Shown here: positions 17,616 to 25,921 of the stretch, piece by piece
Position numbering within the stretch: the first letter of the stretch is position 1
Layout of the letters: every line of letters starts with the position of its first letter
Assembly: GCA_002331335.1 (NCBI GenBank)
Contig: DCZO01000014.1
Location: 103,247-167,246, forward strand
DNA from: Nitrospira sp. UBA2082
GTDB taxonomy: Bacteria > Nitrospirota > Nitrospiria > Nitrospirales > Nitrospiraceae
Direction of reading: 5' to 3'
Length of the DNA: 64,000 nucleotides
The notes under the pieces: model-generated
Databases searched by the model: none
The model's input: the letters and a program-made list of their open reading frames with translations, nothing else
Told to the model about the DNA's origin: nothing
Position numbers and translations under genes: made by a program

Positions 17616-18797
17616 ATGTTGCCTCGGATCAGGCACCCCGCATACACTGCGCAGTTCTCCAATCGCCTTAAGTCCTGCCGAATGCAGAAAGGCTATTCTC
17701 AAAGCGAACTCGCAAGCCGGGCCGGCATTACTCGACAGGCTGTCTCCTCTATCGAAGCCAATCTATATTTACCGACAACAGCCGTAGCCCTCCAGTTGGC
17801 GGCAATTCTCGCCTGCCGTGTGGAAGACCTGTTCAGCTTTGCCCCCTCCGAGGACGTAATTGCTGGTGACCTCATCGGTCATCTGCCTCAACCAGACCAG
17901 AACTCATCCCCGGTCCGGGTCAAAGTATCGACGGTGGGAAAGCGGATGATCGTGCGGCCTGTACCCGACCTAGGCGAGCAGCTCTCGTTCACCGTGCCGG
18001 CGGACGGCTACATCTCCAGCAGAGGCGGCTCGCGGTCCGGCCAAAAGGTTCGCGTGACGCTCTCCCGCGACCGTGAGACGATCCAGCAAGAAATATCCGT
18101 GGCCGGATGCGACCCGGCGATTTTCTTGGCCGGCGAGCATCTCCGACGGCAAAAAGACCGGACATCCGTCGTGGGATGGACCATGGGCAGCACGGCAGCC
18201 CTGCAGGCCCTGCAACGTGGTGAGGTGCATGTGGCCGGCATGCATCTTTTCGATCCCACGAGCGGCGAATCGAACATGCCGTTTCTCAGACGGTCGTTGA
18301 AGGGATCCGGCTACGAGGTCGTGACGTTCGCGACATGGGAAGAAGGATTTCTTGTTCGACGGGGCAACCCCAAGGCCATTCGCACCGCCGCTGATCTTGC
18401 TGAACCGACCGTCACTCTGGTCAATCGGGAACAGGGGTCTGGAGCAAGACTGTTGCTCGAGCAACGATTGCGGGAATCAAGCGTAGATCCGACTCAAGTT
18501 GGAGGCTATGACCGCATCGTGCCTTCGCATTTCGAGGTAGCGCGAGCCGTTGCCGGGCATCAGGCCGACGTTGGAATCGGGATCCGATCCGCCGCGCAAC
18601 TCTTCGACCTTGACTTCGTGCCGCTGCAAGCCGCGCGCTACGACCTGGTGGTACCCAAGTCGTATTTGAAGTCCCACCCGACCTTGGCCCATCTATTCGA
18701 GACCTTGACCAGCAAATTGTTCCGGAACGAGATCGAAGCATTGGGCGGGTACGACACCAGCGAAACAGGAAAAGTCCAACCCATACGCGCTGTATGA
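17616..18797 (+). CDS. XRE-family regulator with periplasmic-binding-protein-like sensor domain
   Basis: A 393-residue cytoplasmic transcription factor. An XRE helix-turn-helix occupies about residues 15-70 (QSELASRAGITRQAVSSIEAN). A linker follows, and then a PBP-like domain (from about residue 170) with GSTAALQALQRGEVHVAGMHL, NREQGSGARLLLE and HFEVARAVAGHQADVGIG. This domain type is used by some ModE-like regulators to sense molybdate or a related ligand. Its divergent position between the sulfate and molybdate genes makes it the likely regulator of both. The start is retained at 17616 because any downstream start would remove the first helix. Confidence 0.88.
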   Translation: MLPRIRHPAYTAQFSNRLKSCRMQKGYSQSELASRAGITRQAVSSIEANLYLPTTAVALQLAAILACRVEDLFSFAPSEDVIAGDLIGHLPQPDQNSSPVRVKVSTVGKRMIVRPVPDLGEQLSFTVPADGYISSRGGSRSGQKVRVTLSRDRETIQQEISVAGCDPAIFLAGEHLRRQKDRTSVVGWTMGSTAALQALQRGEVHVAGMHLFDPTSGESNMPFLRRSLKGSGYEVVTFATWEEGFLVRRGNPKAIRTAADLAEPTVTLVNREQGSGARLLLEQRLRESSVDPTQVGGYDRIVPSHFEVARAVAGHQADVGIGIRSAAQLFDLDFVPLQAARYDLVVPKSYLKSHPTLAHLFETLTSKLFRNEIEALGGYDTSETGKVQPIRAV

Positions 18798-18839
18798 CCA
18801 GCCCTTGTATTCAAAGAGACATTTAGGAGCCTTGGTCCC

Positions 18840-20378
18840 ATGAGGATATTTCACTATGCCGTTGTATCCGCCATGCTCATGTTGGCAGGAGTCGGATCCG
18901 TGCATGCCGTTGAATACGGTGAGCTGGTGCAGAAGGATGGGAAATGGGAGTTCAAGAACACGGAAGACCCGGTACTCAAACTGATGCACGACAAGCACGT
19001 GATCACCGACGAAGAGTATTTCAAAGTCACGGATCGCTCGGGGAAAAATTGGATTGAACCCGCCGACGCAGTCTTGAATCGACGGCGAGAGATGGATTGG
19101 ATTCGGTACGAAAAGACAGCCCTTCACTTGCCGGACTGGCTGGATCTCGGGTTTGAAAACCGGACTCGATTCGAATCGTACGACCACCCGTGGCGAGCGA
19201 ACCAGGCGATCGGAAACGGACAAACAGACGCCCAGATTGCCTTGCGGTCGCGCGTGCGCATCGGCTTAGGCGGCGACGGCCCGGTGCGATTTCTGTTCGA
19301 AGGGCAGGACTCACGCTCCTTTCTCGATGGAGATCGCGGGGATTTCCGGGATGCGACCACGGTCAATGAATTTGATGTCCTCCAGCTCCTCGGATCATTG
19401 ACCGTAAACAACGTCATGGGAACCGGGCTCCGGACCGATTTTCACTTTGGACGCATGACCTTGGACCTCGGCAACAGGCGATTGGTTGCGCGAAACGCTT
19501 TCCGAAACACCGTCAATTCGTTTGATGGGTTTCATTGGCAACTCGCGCAGGGAAATACGTGGAGGATCCGGGCATTCGCGACACAACCGGTCGTGCGGGA
19601 CGACGTGCGGCTCGATCAGCAATATCACAACCAATTCTTTTGGGGAACCTATCTGGAAAGCCGGCATTTCCCCTGGTTCCAGGTTGACGCCTATTATTTC
19701 GGTCTGAACGATCAGCGCGTACCCGACGGGGCCACGCACCGGACCTATTCGACTGCTGGAGGCCGCTTGTATAAGGACCCCAAACCGGGCGAACCGGATT
19801 ATGAAATAGAGACCGCATGGCAAACTGGCCGTCGTGGCATCACCGATCACTTCGCCTATTTTAATCATTTCGAAACCGGCTACATGTTCAACATTCCCTG
19901 GACTCCTCGACTCGTGTTTCAATTCGACTATGCCAGCGGAGATCGCCAACCGGGCGACGGCCAGAATGAAGGTTTCGACACTCTCTTTGGCGCGCGGCGA
20001 TGGGAATTTGGGCCAACCGGCATTTGGGGTCCGTTTTCCAGAACAAACCTGATCTCACCAGGCTGGCGCGTATTCCTCAACCCGACACCGAATTGGATTT
20101 TGATGCTCAGACATCGCGCCTGGTTCCTCGCCCAGGATACAGATTTCTTCGGAAACACCGGCTTGCGGGACACAACCGGGAATTCCGGGACGTCGTTAGG
20201 GCATGACCTTGAGCTGCAAGCCCAATGGCAAATCAACGCAAATCTTGATTTCGATGTGGGATATGTCCATTGGTTCAAAGGATCCTATTTTAATAGTCCC
20301 ACCATCCTTGCCCAAATGCCCAGTGGTGGAAACCGGGATAGTGATTATTTTTATGCGTCGGTTCGAGTCCGGATGTAG
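18840..20378 (+). CDS. Outer-membrane porin, alginate-export (AlgE-like) family
   Basis: A 512-residue beta-barrel protein with a signal peptide ending VHAVEY. It has the short N-terminal motif VEYGELVQKDGKWEF plus KLMHDKHVITDEEYF shared with the porin at 15407. The barrel includes the alginate-export-type segments RSRVRIGLGGDG, GRMTLDLGNRRLVARNAFRNT and FDYASGD, and ends VRVRM. Despite the family name, members transport various solutes. The AGGAG upstream is eleven bases from the ATG. It lies 42 bp after the regulator and 12 bp before modA, so porin and ABC transporter are probably co-expressed. Confidence 0.84.
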   Translation: MRIFHYAVVSAMLMLAGVGSVHAVEYGELVQKDGKWEFKNTEDPVLKLMHDKHVITDEEYFKVTDRSGKNWIEPADAVLNRRREMDWIRYEKTALHLPDWLDLGFENRTRFESYDHPWRANQAIGNGQTDAQIALRSRVRIGLGGDGPVRFLFEGQDSRSFLDGDRGDFRDATTVNEFDVLQLLGSLTVNNVMGTGLRTDFHFGRMTLDLGNRRLVARNAFRNTVNSFDGFHWQLAQGNTWRIRAFATQPVVRDDVRLDQQYHNQFFWGTYLESRHFPWFQVDAYYFGLNDQRVPDGATHRTYSTAGGRLYKDPKPGEPDYEIETAWQTGRRGITDHFAYFNHFETGYMFNIPWTPRLVFQFDYASGDRQPGDGQNEGFDTLFGARRWEFGPTGIWGPFSRTNLISPGWRVFLNPTPNWILMLRHRAWFLAQDTDFFGNTGLRDTTGNSGTSLGHDLELQAQWQINANLDFDVGYVHWFKGSYFNSPTILAQMPSGGNRDSDYFYASVRVRM

Positions 20379-20390
20379 AAAGGATTGACC

Positions 20391-21146
20391 ATGAAACTGA
20401 AACTTTTCGCATGGTGCTTGTTTGCCTCCGTGATAACGGCGGTCACACCGGTTTTTGCCGAACAGGTCTTGGTCGCCGTCGCCGCCAACTTTGTGCCGCC
20501 GTTCCGTGAAATCGCACTGGAGTTCGAAAAATCGACCGGCCATCAGCTGCAGGTGGCGGGAGGATCCTCCGGCAATTTCTATTCACAAATCAAGAACGGC
20601 GCCCCGTTCGATGTGTTTTTCTCCGCTGATATGGACCGCCCCAGGCTGTTGGAGGACGAGGGGTTCGGCGTCAAGGATTCCCGCTTCACCTATGCAATCG
20701 GTCGTCTTGTGCTCTGGAGTCCGAATGCCGATTTGGTAAAGGGAGAAGAGACCTTACGTTCGAAAACCTTCAAACGTTTGGCCATCGCAAACCCCAAGAC
20801 TGCGCCATACGGCGTTGCGGCGATGCAGGCCATGCAAAAGCTGGAACTCTGGGAGAACCTCCAACCCCAGATTGTCATGGGAGAAAGCCTTGGACAGACG
20901 ATGGGGTTTATTGAATCCGGCAATGCGCAGCTGGGATTTGTGGCCTTATCGCAAGTCCTAGCCCCAAAGATCAAGGGACAGGGAAGTCGTTGGGATGTTC
21001 CGACCCATCTTCATGAACCCATCAGACAGGACGTAATCTTATTGACGAAGGGCAAGGACAATCCTGCGGCAAAAGCACTCTTGGAGTTTATTGGTGGGCC
21101 GCAAGCCAGAAAGATCATCCACTACTATGGGTATGAGTTGAAGTAG
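20391..21146 (+). CDS. modA: Molybdate-binding periplasmic protein
   Basis: A 251-residue periplasmic receptor for molybdate (possibly tungstate). A signal peptide ending VFAEQ is followed by VAVAANFVPPFREIA, the typical ModA N-terminal loop with anion-contacting residues, then GGSSGNFYSQIKNGAPFDVFFSAD, NPKTAPYG and GFVALSQV. The start is the ATG at 20391 with AAAGGA upstream; a TTG six bases earlier is less likely. It is the first gene of a tight modABC unit (two bases to modB). Confidence 0.94.
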   Translation: MKLKLFAWCLFASVITAVTPVFAEQVLVAVAANFVPPFREIALEFEKSTGHQLQVAGGSSGNFYSQIKNGAPFDVFFSADMDRPRLLEDEGFGVKDSRFTYAIGRLVLWSPNADLVKGEETLRSKTFKRLAIANPKTAPYGVAAMQAMQKLELWENLQPQIVMGESLGQTMGFIESGNAQLGFVALSQVLAPKIKGQGSRWDVPTHLHEPIRQDVILLTKGKDNPAAKALLEFIGGPQARKIIHYYGYELK

Positions 21147-21148
21147 CC

Positions 21149-21823
21149 ATGGGAGCGTTGACAGAGCTGGATCTGAGCGCGCTGTGGGTCAGCGTGCGAC
21201 TGGCCACGATAACCGTGATCGTTCTACTGATCGTGGGCACTCCCCTCGCTTGGTGGCTGGCTCACACCCGTTCCCGCTTGAGACCGATTGTGGAAGCCGC
21301 GGTCGCGCTACCGATCGTGCTCCCCCCCACCGTTCTGGGATTCTACATCCTCATCGCCCTGGGTCCTTATGGGCCGCTGGGCCAAATCGCGCATCTTTCT
21401 CTCGCCTTCACGTTCACCGGATTGGTGATCGCCTCAGTCTTCTATTCGATGCCCTTTGTGATACAGCCCTTGCAAAGCGCCTTTGAAGCCGCCGGCAAGG
21501 CTCCCTTGGAAGCCGCCTGGTCCCTCCGCGCCTCGAAACTCGATGCTTTTCTGACCGTGATCTCTCCCATCGCATTGCGCGGCTATATCAGCGCCATCGT
21601 GCTCGGCTTCGCCCATACGATGGGTGAGTTCGGAGTCGTCCTCATGGTCGGTGGATCGATCCCCGGAGAAACACGCGTCCTCTCCACGACCATCTTTGAG
21701 CATGTGGAAGTCATGGAATATGCTCAAGCGCATGCCATCTCTGCCTTCATGCTAACTTTCTCGTTTCTGGTGCTGTTGGCCGTGTACATTACGAACCGTC
21801 GATTTCCCATACATGTCTCATGA
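21149..21823 (+). CDS. modB: Molybdate ABC transporter permease
   Basis: A 224-residue inner-membrane permease with about five hydrophobic helices and the ATPase-docking loop EAAWSLRASKLDAFLTVISP. PIVLPPTVLGFYILIALGP is typical of ModB. It begins two bases after modA and overlaps modC by four bases, so expression is coupled. Confidence 0.94.
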   Translation: MGALTELDLSALWVSVRLATITVIVLLIVGTPLAWWLAHTRSRLRPIVEAAVALPIVLPPTVLGFYILIALGPYGPLGQIAHLSLAFTFTGLVIASVFYSMPFVIQPLQSAFEAAGKAPLEAAWSLRASKLDAFLTVISPIALRGYISAIVLGFAHTMGEFGVVLMVGGSIPGETRVLSTTIFEHVEVMEYAQAHAISAFMLTFSFLVLLAVYITNRRFPIHVS

Positions 21824-22911
21824 GCCGTTTGCTGGCATGTTTTGATGTGCGATTTCCGACCTTTCATCTAAACGTCGATTTAGATGTTCCACTGTCGGGG
21901 ATTACCGCTATCTTCGGACCGTCCGGGTCTGGAAAGACCACGCTCTTGCGATGTCTGGCCGGACTTGAGCAGGCTCCAAATGGCTTCATGCGGTTCGGCA
22001 ATGATATCTGGCAGGACGAAAAAATAGGTCTGTCCCTTCCGCTCTATAAGCGCCCGATCGGGTATGTCTTCCAAGAACCTCGCTTATTCCCCCATTACAA
22101 CGTGCGCGCGAATCTTCTGTACGGCTACAAACGAATTCCCGTTGACGAGCGCCGCATTGTTATCGAGCAGGTCGTCGATATTCTTGATATCGGCCATCTG
22201 CTTGAACGTCACATTCACAAACTCTCCGGCGGTGAGCAACAGCGGGTCGCGATCGGCCGCGCGCTACTGACGAGTCCAAAACTGCTCCTTCTGGATGAGC
22301 CGCTTGCCTCGCTCGACATTCAACGCAAGCAAGAGCTGCTCCCCTTCATACTCCGGCTTCATCAAGAACTGGCCGTCCCGGTCATCTATGTCAGCCATGC
22401 CATTACCGAAATTCTCCAACTTGCGGATAGGGTCGCGCTCTTGAAGGACGGCAGGCTTGTGGGAGTCGGCACGCTCAACGAGCTGCTGACGTCCGTGACG
22501 TATCGAGGCAGTTTTGGATCGCATCGAATTGGAGCTGTCTTGGATACTCAGATTGTCGGGCATGAACCGCAGTACGGTCTCAGTCAGCTCGAATTCTCAG
22601 GCCGACGTCTGTTTGTACCGCTTCAATCGTCAGCCATCGGGCAAGCGGTGCGTGTGCATATCCTGGCCAACGATGTCAGTCTCGTCATCGGCAAATCGAA
22701 TGCGCCGACCAGCGTGCTGAACGTTCTGGAGGCGACGGTTCAGGAGATCCGCGAGATCGACCACTCCTCGGTGGAGGTCCTCCTGGATATCGGAGCGCCG
22801 CTCGTCGCCGGTATCACTCGAAAGTCGCTCGTGACCTTGGGAATCAAACCTGGGGACCGGGTCTTCGCCCATATCAAGACCGTGGCGCTCAATGAGGAGA
22901 TCATCGACTAG
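21820..22911 (+). CDS. modC: Molybdate ABC transporter ATP-binding protein
   Basis: ATPase driving molybdate import. It has Walker A GPSGSGKT (33-40), signature LSGGEQQR, Walker B LLLLDEPLAS and the switch His in VSHAITE. The C-terminal part carries a MOP-type oxyanion-binding domain (RVHILANDVSLV, then NAPTSVLNVL), as in other ModC proteins, which may give feedback by the substrate. The length of 363 residues is normal. No clear terminator follows. Confidence 0.94.
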   Translation: MSRLLACFDVRFPTFHLNVDLDVPLSGITAIFGPSGSGKTTLLRCLAGLEQAPNGFMRFGNDIWQDEKIGLSLPLYKRPIGYVFQEPRLFPHYNVRANLLYGYKRIPVDERRIVIEQVVDILDIGHLLERHIHKLSGGEQQRVAIGRALLTSPKLLLLDEPLASLDIQRKQELLPFILRLHQELAVPVIYVSHAITEILQLADRVALLKDGRLVGVGTLNELLTSVTYRGSFGSHRIGAVLDTQIVGHEPQYGLSQLEFSGRRLFVPLQSSAIGQAVRVHILANDVSLVIGKSNAPTSVLNVLEATVQEIREIDHSSVEVLLDIGAPLVAGITRKSLVTLGIKPGDRVFAHIKTVALNEEIID

Positions 22912-23207
22912 GTTACGGTCTCCCCAATTTCTGTGGATATCTCTGTGCATAACAATCGTTCTGCTGCATGAAGCGCAGCAATGACGACCGTGGCGACCAG
23001 CTTGCCCAGTTTTTGATCATAGAAACGCTGCGCCTGCCTCCCCCAATATCTTGTGGTGTTTTCATGGGTTGAAGGCAAAAACCTTCAATCCTGGATGAGA
23101 ATGCTGTTGGGGGTTCTTTACACATCATCAAATTTGAAATCACGCTCCAGGCTTGCCAGTTATGCACAGACCCTCTGCATTTTTCACAAAATCATGAGAA
23201 ATACCGC
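22912..23207. other. Intergenic region with DnaA-box-like sites
   Basis: I see no convincing gene here. Two perfect matches to TTWTNCACA lie in opposite orientation: TGTGCATAA (22944-22952) and TTATGCACA (23160-23168). They sit within exact 11-base arms CTGTGCATAAC and GTTATGCACAG. TTTTTCACA (23180-23188) is a third match, and TGTGGATAT (22932-22940) misses by one base. A short leftward frame at 22913-23167 has no supporting ribosome site or recognisable product. The sites could bind DnaA for replication or transcription control, or they could be coincidental. Confidence 0.4.
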
Positions 23208-23246
23208 TTGACAGGGGCATAAAAAGAGTGTAACCATTGGTTACAC
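23208..23246 (+). promoter_or_regulatory. Promoter and 19-base palindromic operator abutting the XRE-S24 start
   Basis: TTGACA (23208-23213) is followed 17 bases later by TAACCA (23231-23236), a weak -10. The -10 lies inside the inverted repeat GTGTAACCATTGGTTACAC (23228-23246), which has perfect nine-base arms around one central base. The repeat ends one base before the ATG at 23248, so there is no room for a Shine-Dalgarno sequence, and the start predicted for transcription is within a few bases of the ATG. This is the layout expected of a self-repressed, nearly leaderless repressor gene. Confidence 0.7.
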
Positions 23247-23247
23247 G

Positions 23248-23793
23248 ATGAAATCGCTAGATCTCAAGCGCATTCGAGAAGGATTAGGGCTCACGCAGCA
23301 ACAGCTCGCGGACGCCCTTCAGACCACCCGCGTCACAGTCGCACGGTACGAATCCGGCATGAGACGAATTCCCGGTATCGTTCCCGTGGTGCTGGAGCAA
23401 TTGCAGCACAAGGCTACCATCCCCATGGCCGGAACGGTCGCTGCCGGCTCTCCCATCGAACCGGTTCCACAATCGGAACTGGTCGAGATTCCTCCCAGCA
23501 TGCTGAAGGGCGGTGAGACTTTTGCCCTGCGCGTGAAGGGAGAATCCATGAAAGACGACGGCATTCTCCCCGGCGACCTCGTGGTCGTGCGAAAGCAGGA
23601 GACGGCAAGAAACGGGCAAACCGTCGTGGCGCTCGTGAATCGCGAAGCCACGATCAAGACCTATTTCAAGAAAGACAAACACATTGAGTTGCATCCGGCC
23701 AATGCGGCCATGCAACCCCTCATCGTGCAGTCATCGGATGAATTTCACATCGAAGGTGTGCTGATCGGCGTGATCCGCCACTGCCCACTCTAA
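23248..23793 (+). CDS. XRE-S24 repressor (CI/LexA-like, self-cleaving)
   Basis: A 181-residue transcriptional repressor. An N-terminal XRE helix-turn-helix (about 5-55, LTQQQLADALQTTRVTVARYE) is joined to a C-terminal S24 autoprotease domain. The cleavage site is Ala66-Gly67 (TVAAGSPIEP), the catalytic Ser100 is in GESMKDDGI and Lys137 is in EATIKTYF. All three are conserved, so RecA-stimulated self-cleavage is expected. Unlike true LexA, the DNA-binding part is XRE rather than winged helix. The palindrome directly upstream is the probable operator. The following small gene starts 13 bases after the stop, preceded by AGGAGG, so it is likely co-transcribed. Confidence 0.9.
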   Translation: MKSLDLKRIREGLGLTQQQLADALQTTRVTVARYESGMRRIPGIVPVVLEQLQHKATIPMAGTVAAGSPIEPVPQSELVEIPPSMLKGGETFALRVKGESMKDDGILPGDLVVVRKQETARNGQTVVALVNREATIKTYFKKDKHIELHPANAAMQPLIVQSSDEFHIEGVLIGVIRHCPL

Positions 23794-23806
23794 CCAGGAG
23801 GTCGAT

Positions 23807-24067
23807 ATGGCAATAATGGAGCATCCACTGACTCTTGCACATAACCGGTTGATGGATTTGGAACGGGTTGTGGAAATGCTGAACGAGCAACTCCATGGCT
23901 TGCAGAAAGAATTACACCAGGCCAAGAGTTGGTCGGCTGCGGGGCAACTGCGGAACAATGTCCTCAGTCTGCGCCGCAATCGTCTCTTCATGTCGGCGAT
24001 CTGCAACCAGCGCATCCGCCCGAATACCAAGGAGGTGTCCCATGGTTCTGGAAGAACGTCTCGTTGA
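23807..24067 (+). CDS. Small coiled-coil protein
   Basis: An 86-residue protein, with ATG preceded by AGGAGGTCGAT. The first 60 residues form a charged amphipathic helix (RVVEMLNEQLHGLQKELHQ), likely a coiled coil; the C-terminal tail is basic. No family is recognised. It lies downstream of the repressor gene and overlaps the next small gene by 26 bases. Probably one operon controlled by the repressor. Confidence 0.6.
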   Translation: MAIMEHPLTLAHNRLMDLERVVEMLNEQLHGLQKELHQAKSWSAAGQLRNNVLSLRRNRLFMSAICNQRIRPNTKEVSHGSGRTSR

Positions 24068-24224
24068 CCAGGCGGCTGCCGGGCCCTGTTCCGATTGCGG
24101 GATGTTTGTCGAGCGGCGAGCGGAGGCGGTCGACGGATTTACCCACTCGACCGTTCAACTCTGCGCGGCCTGTTGGAATGCCTACCGGCAGCGGCAGGTC
24201 TTCGCCGGGGGCTGTTGCGGCTGA
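24042..24224 (+). CDS. Small CxxC zinc-ribbon-like protein
   Basis: A 60-residue protein starting at an ATG with AAGGAGGTGTCCC upstream, better placed than the start of the longer frame at 23895. It contains CSDC and CAAC pairs about 28 residues apart plus a Cys-Cys near the C-terminus, consistent with binding one zinc ion. No known partner. It overlaps the coiled-coil gene by 26 bases in another frame, which supports a coupled pair. Confidence 0.62.
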   Translation: MVLEERLVDQAAAGPCSDCGMFVERRAEAVDGFTHSTVQLCAACWNAYRQRQVFAGGCCG

Positions 24225-24281
24225 GGGCACGAACGGTCTCCTCTTCCAATCGTCCCGTCAATGCGCTACAGTCACGGTCAC

Positions 24282-24358
24282 GCCCCCGTAGCTCAGTTGG
24301 ATAGAGCAGCGGTTTCCTAAACCGCGGGTCGTACGTTCAATTCGTATCGGGGGCACCA
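24282..24358 (+). tRNA. tRNA-Arg (anticodon CCU)
   Basis: A 77-base cloverleaf with encoded CCA. The acceptor arms GCCCCCG and CGGGGGC pair, the D-arm is GCTCAGTTGGATAGAGC, and the anticodon stem GCGGT/ACCGC encloses TTCCTAA, giving CCT. The T-arm loop is TTCAATT. It is independent of the protein genes on either side. Confidence 0.96.
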
Positions 24359-24442
24359 AACCAAGCTTGCTCGTGCCGCCCGCCTCATCGGCGCTAGCCC
24401 CCTTTGTTGGTGCCGAATACACCCCACCGATCCCCTACACTT

Positions 24443-25783
24443 TCAAGCCTCAGTGGACCGCGACGGCGGTTGGTCTTGGAGGAGCGATTGCACCGTCTCT
24501 CCGACTAACGCGCGTTCCACCGCCTGATTCCGGCGGTGCAAGAGAGCCGACACCGGATCGCTGAGATCGAGGTGGGGCACCACCCACGGCGGGGCTCCAT
24601 TGCGAACCGAATCCAGCACCTCTTTCACGAAAATCAGGTCCGGAGCCTTGATGAGACTCACCCCTTCCGGTTCCTGCAGGCGACCCACAAACCCGTTTTC
24701 GACGAGCCGTTCAATCTCCTCCTCCACCAGAGACAAGGGGATGTTCAGTTCGCTCGACAACTCCGGCAGCCTCAACGGTCGATCGCCCTTGAGATAGTGA
24801 TGCCCCAGGACTCGCAAGACTTTCAGGGCCAGTTGCTCACGGAACACGTAGGTCCCCTGCTCCCACAGGAGGCGCGACCAATAGGCCGTGGGATATTGGT
24901 GAAAAAATGACAACTGCGCCCCGACCAGCACAATCATCCAGCCGGTATAGAGCCACAGCAGGAACAATATGAGGACCGCAAAACTCGAATAGATGGCGCT
25001 GTAATTGGCGGACGCCGCCACAAATTTCGCGAAGATTTCTTCGGCGATAATCCAGAGAACGGCCGCCGAGACACCACCGATCGCTGCCGAGCGCACGTGG
25101 ACATGGGTATTCGGGATCGTCTTGTAGAAGAAGGTGAACACGGCACAGAGCATCACGAAGGGCACCATGTTGCCACTCCACACCAGCAACGTGCCAAGCG
25201 GCTCCATGTCCACGAGACGTTGGACCAGGGTGTGACTCTGAAGTGATGCCAGCAAGCCGAACGCGCTCACCACGAGAACGGGTCCCACGAGCACGGCGCT
25301 CAAATAGTCGGCAAACTTTCGCTCCCAGGTGCGTCCCTGCTTGATCTGCCAGATCGCATTCAACGCCTGCTCGATCTTGTCGATCAGCGAGTAGGCCGTA
25401 TAGAACAAGCCGGCAATCCCGAATACCCCCAGCACGCCGACTTTGATGTTGTCGACGAACCCCACGATGGTGGTCGTGATCTCCTTGCTCCTTGGTCCCA
25501 ACGGTTCCAGGGCCTGGGCGAGGAAGGGTTCAATCACATGGTGGACATCGAACGCCTTGAGGACGGAGAACATCACGGCGAGAAACGGGACCATTGACAG
25601 CAACGTGGTGAAGACCAGCCCGGCCGCCCGCGCATCAAGCAAGCGATGGCGGAACTCCATACCGACGGCAGTGGCCAGCCGGAGCGCCTGTGTACCCAGC
25701 CGTTGGAGCCATGACATGGTCGTCAGATCCCTGGTCCAGAGGTCCTGCTTCGCAAATTGGGACATGCGTGTGGAGCCGGCCAT
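24443..25783 (-). CDS. YihY/virulence-factor BrkB family membrane protein
   Basis: A 446-residue inner-membrane protein. Around six hydrophobic segments in residues 40-300 include AAGLVFTTLLSMVPFLAVMFSV and SYSAIYSSFAVLILFLLWLYTGWMIVL-like stretches characteristic of the YihY family (once mis-called RNase BN). The C-terminal 120 residues are soluble and look like a winged-helix module (LRLPELSSELNIPLSLVEEE). The start at 25783 has AGGAGGACCT immediately upstream; a longer frame to 25831 adds 16 residues without support. The transport substrate is unknown. Confidence 0.85.
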   Translation of the reverse strand: MAGSTRMSQFAKQDLWTRDLTTMSWLQRLGTQALRLATAVGMEFRHRLLDARAAGLVFTTLLSMVPFLAVMFSVLKAFDVHHVIEPFLAQALEPLGPRSKEITTTIVGFVDNIKVGVLGVFGIAGLFYTAYSLIDKIEQALNAIWQIKQGRTWERKFADYLSAVLVGPVLVVSAFGLLASLQSHTLVQRLVDMEPLGTLLVWSGNMVPFVMLCAVFTFFYKTIPNTHVHVRSAAIGGVSAAVLWIIAEEIFAKFVAASANYSAIYSSFAVLILFLLWLYTGWMIVLVGAQLSFFHQYPTAYWSRLLWEQGTYVFREQLALKVLRVLGHHYLKGDRPLRLPELSSELNIPLSLVEEEIERLVENGFVGRLQEPEGVSLIKAPDLIFVKEVLDSVRNGAPPWVVPHLDLSDPVSALLHRRNQAVERALVGETVQSLLQDQPPSRSTEA

Positions 25784-25921
25784 AGGTCCTCCTGCTCCGT
25801 GCAGGGTGTTCACATCGTTTCGGTACAACAACAGGTGCGGCAGATATTAGGTACGGACGTGATCAGGATACCATCCTAGGATGGTTTTCCCAAGAGGGAG
25901 CACAGGACCTAGGCACAATGA

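Noticed and set aside
22913..23167. An 84-codon minus-strand frame
   Set aside because: No ribosome site and no protein-like pattern; it crosses the DnaA-box-like sites.
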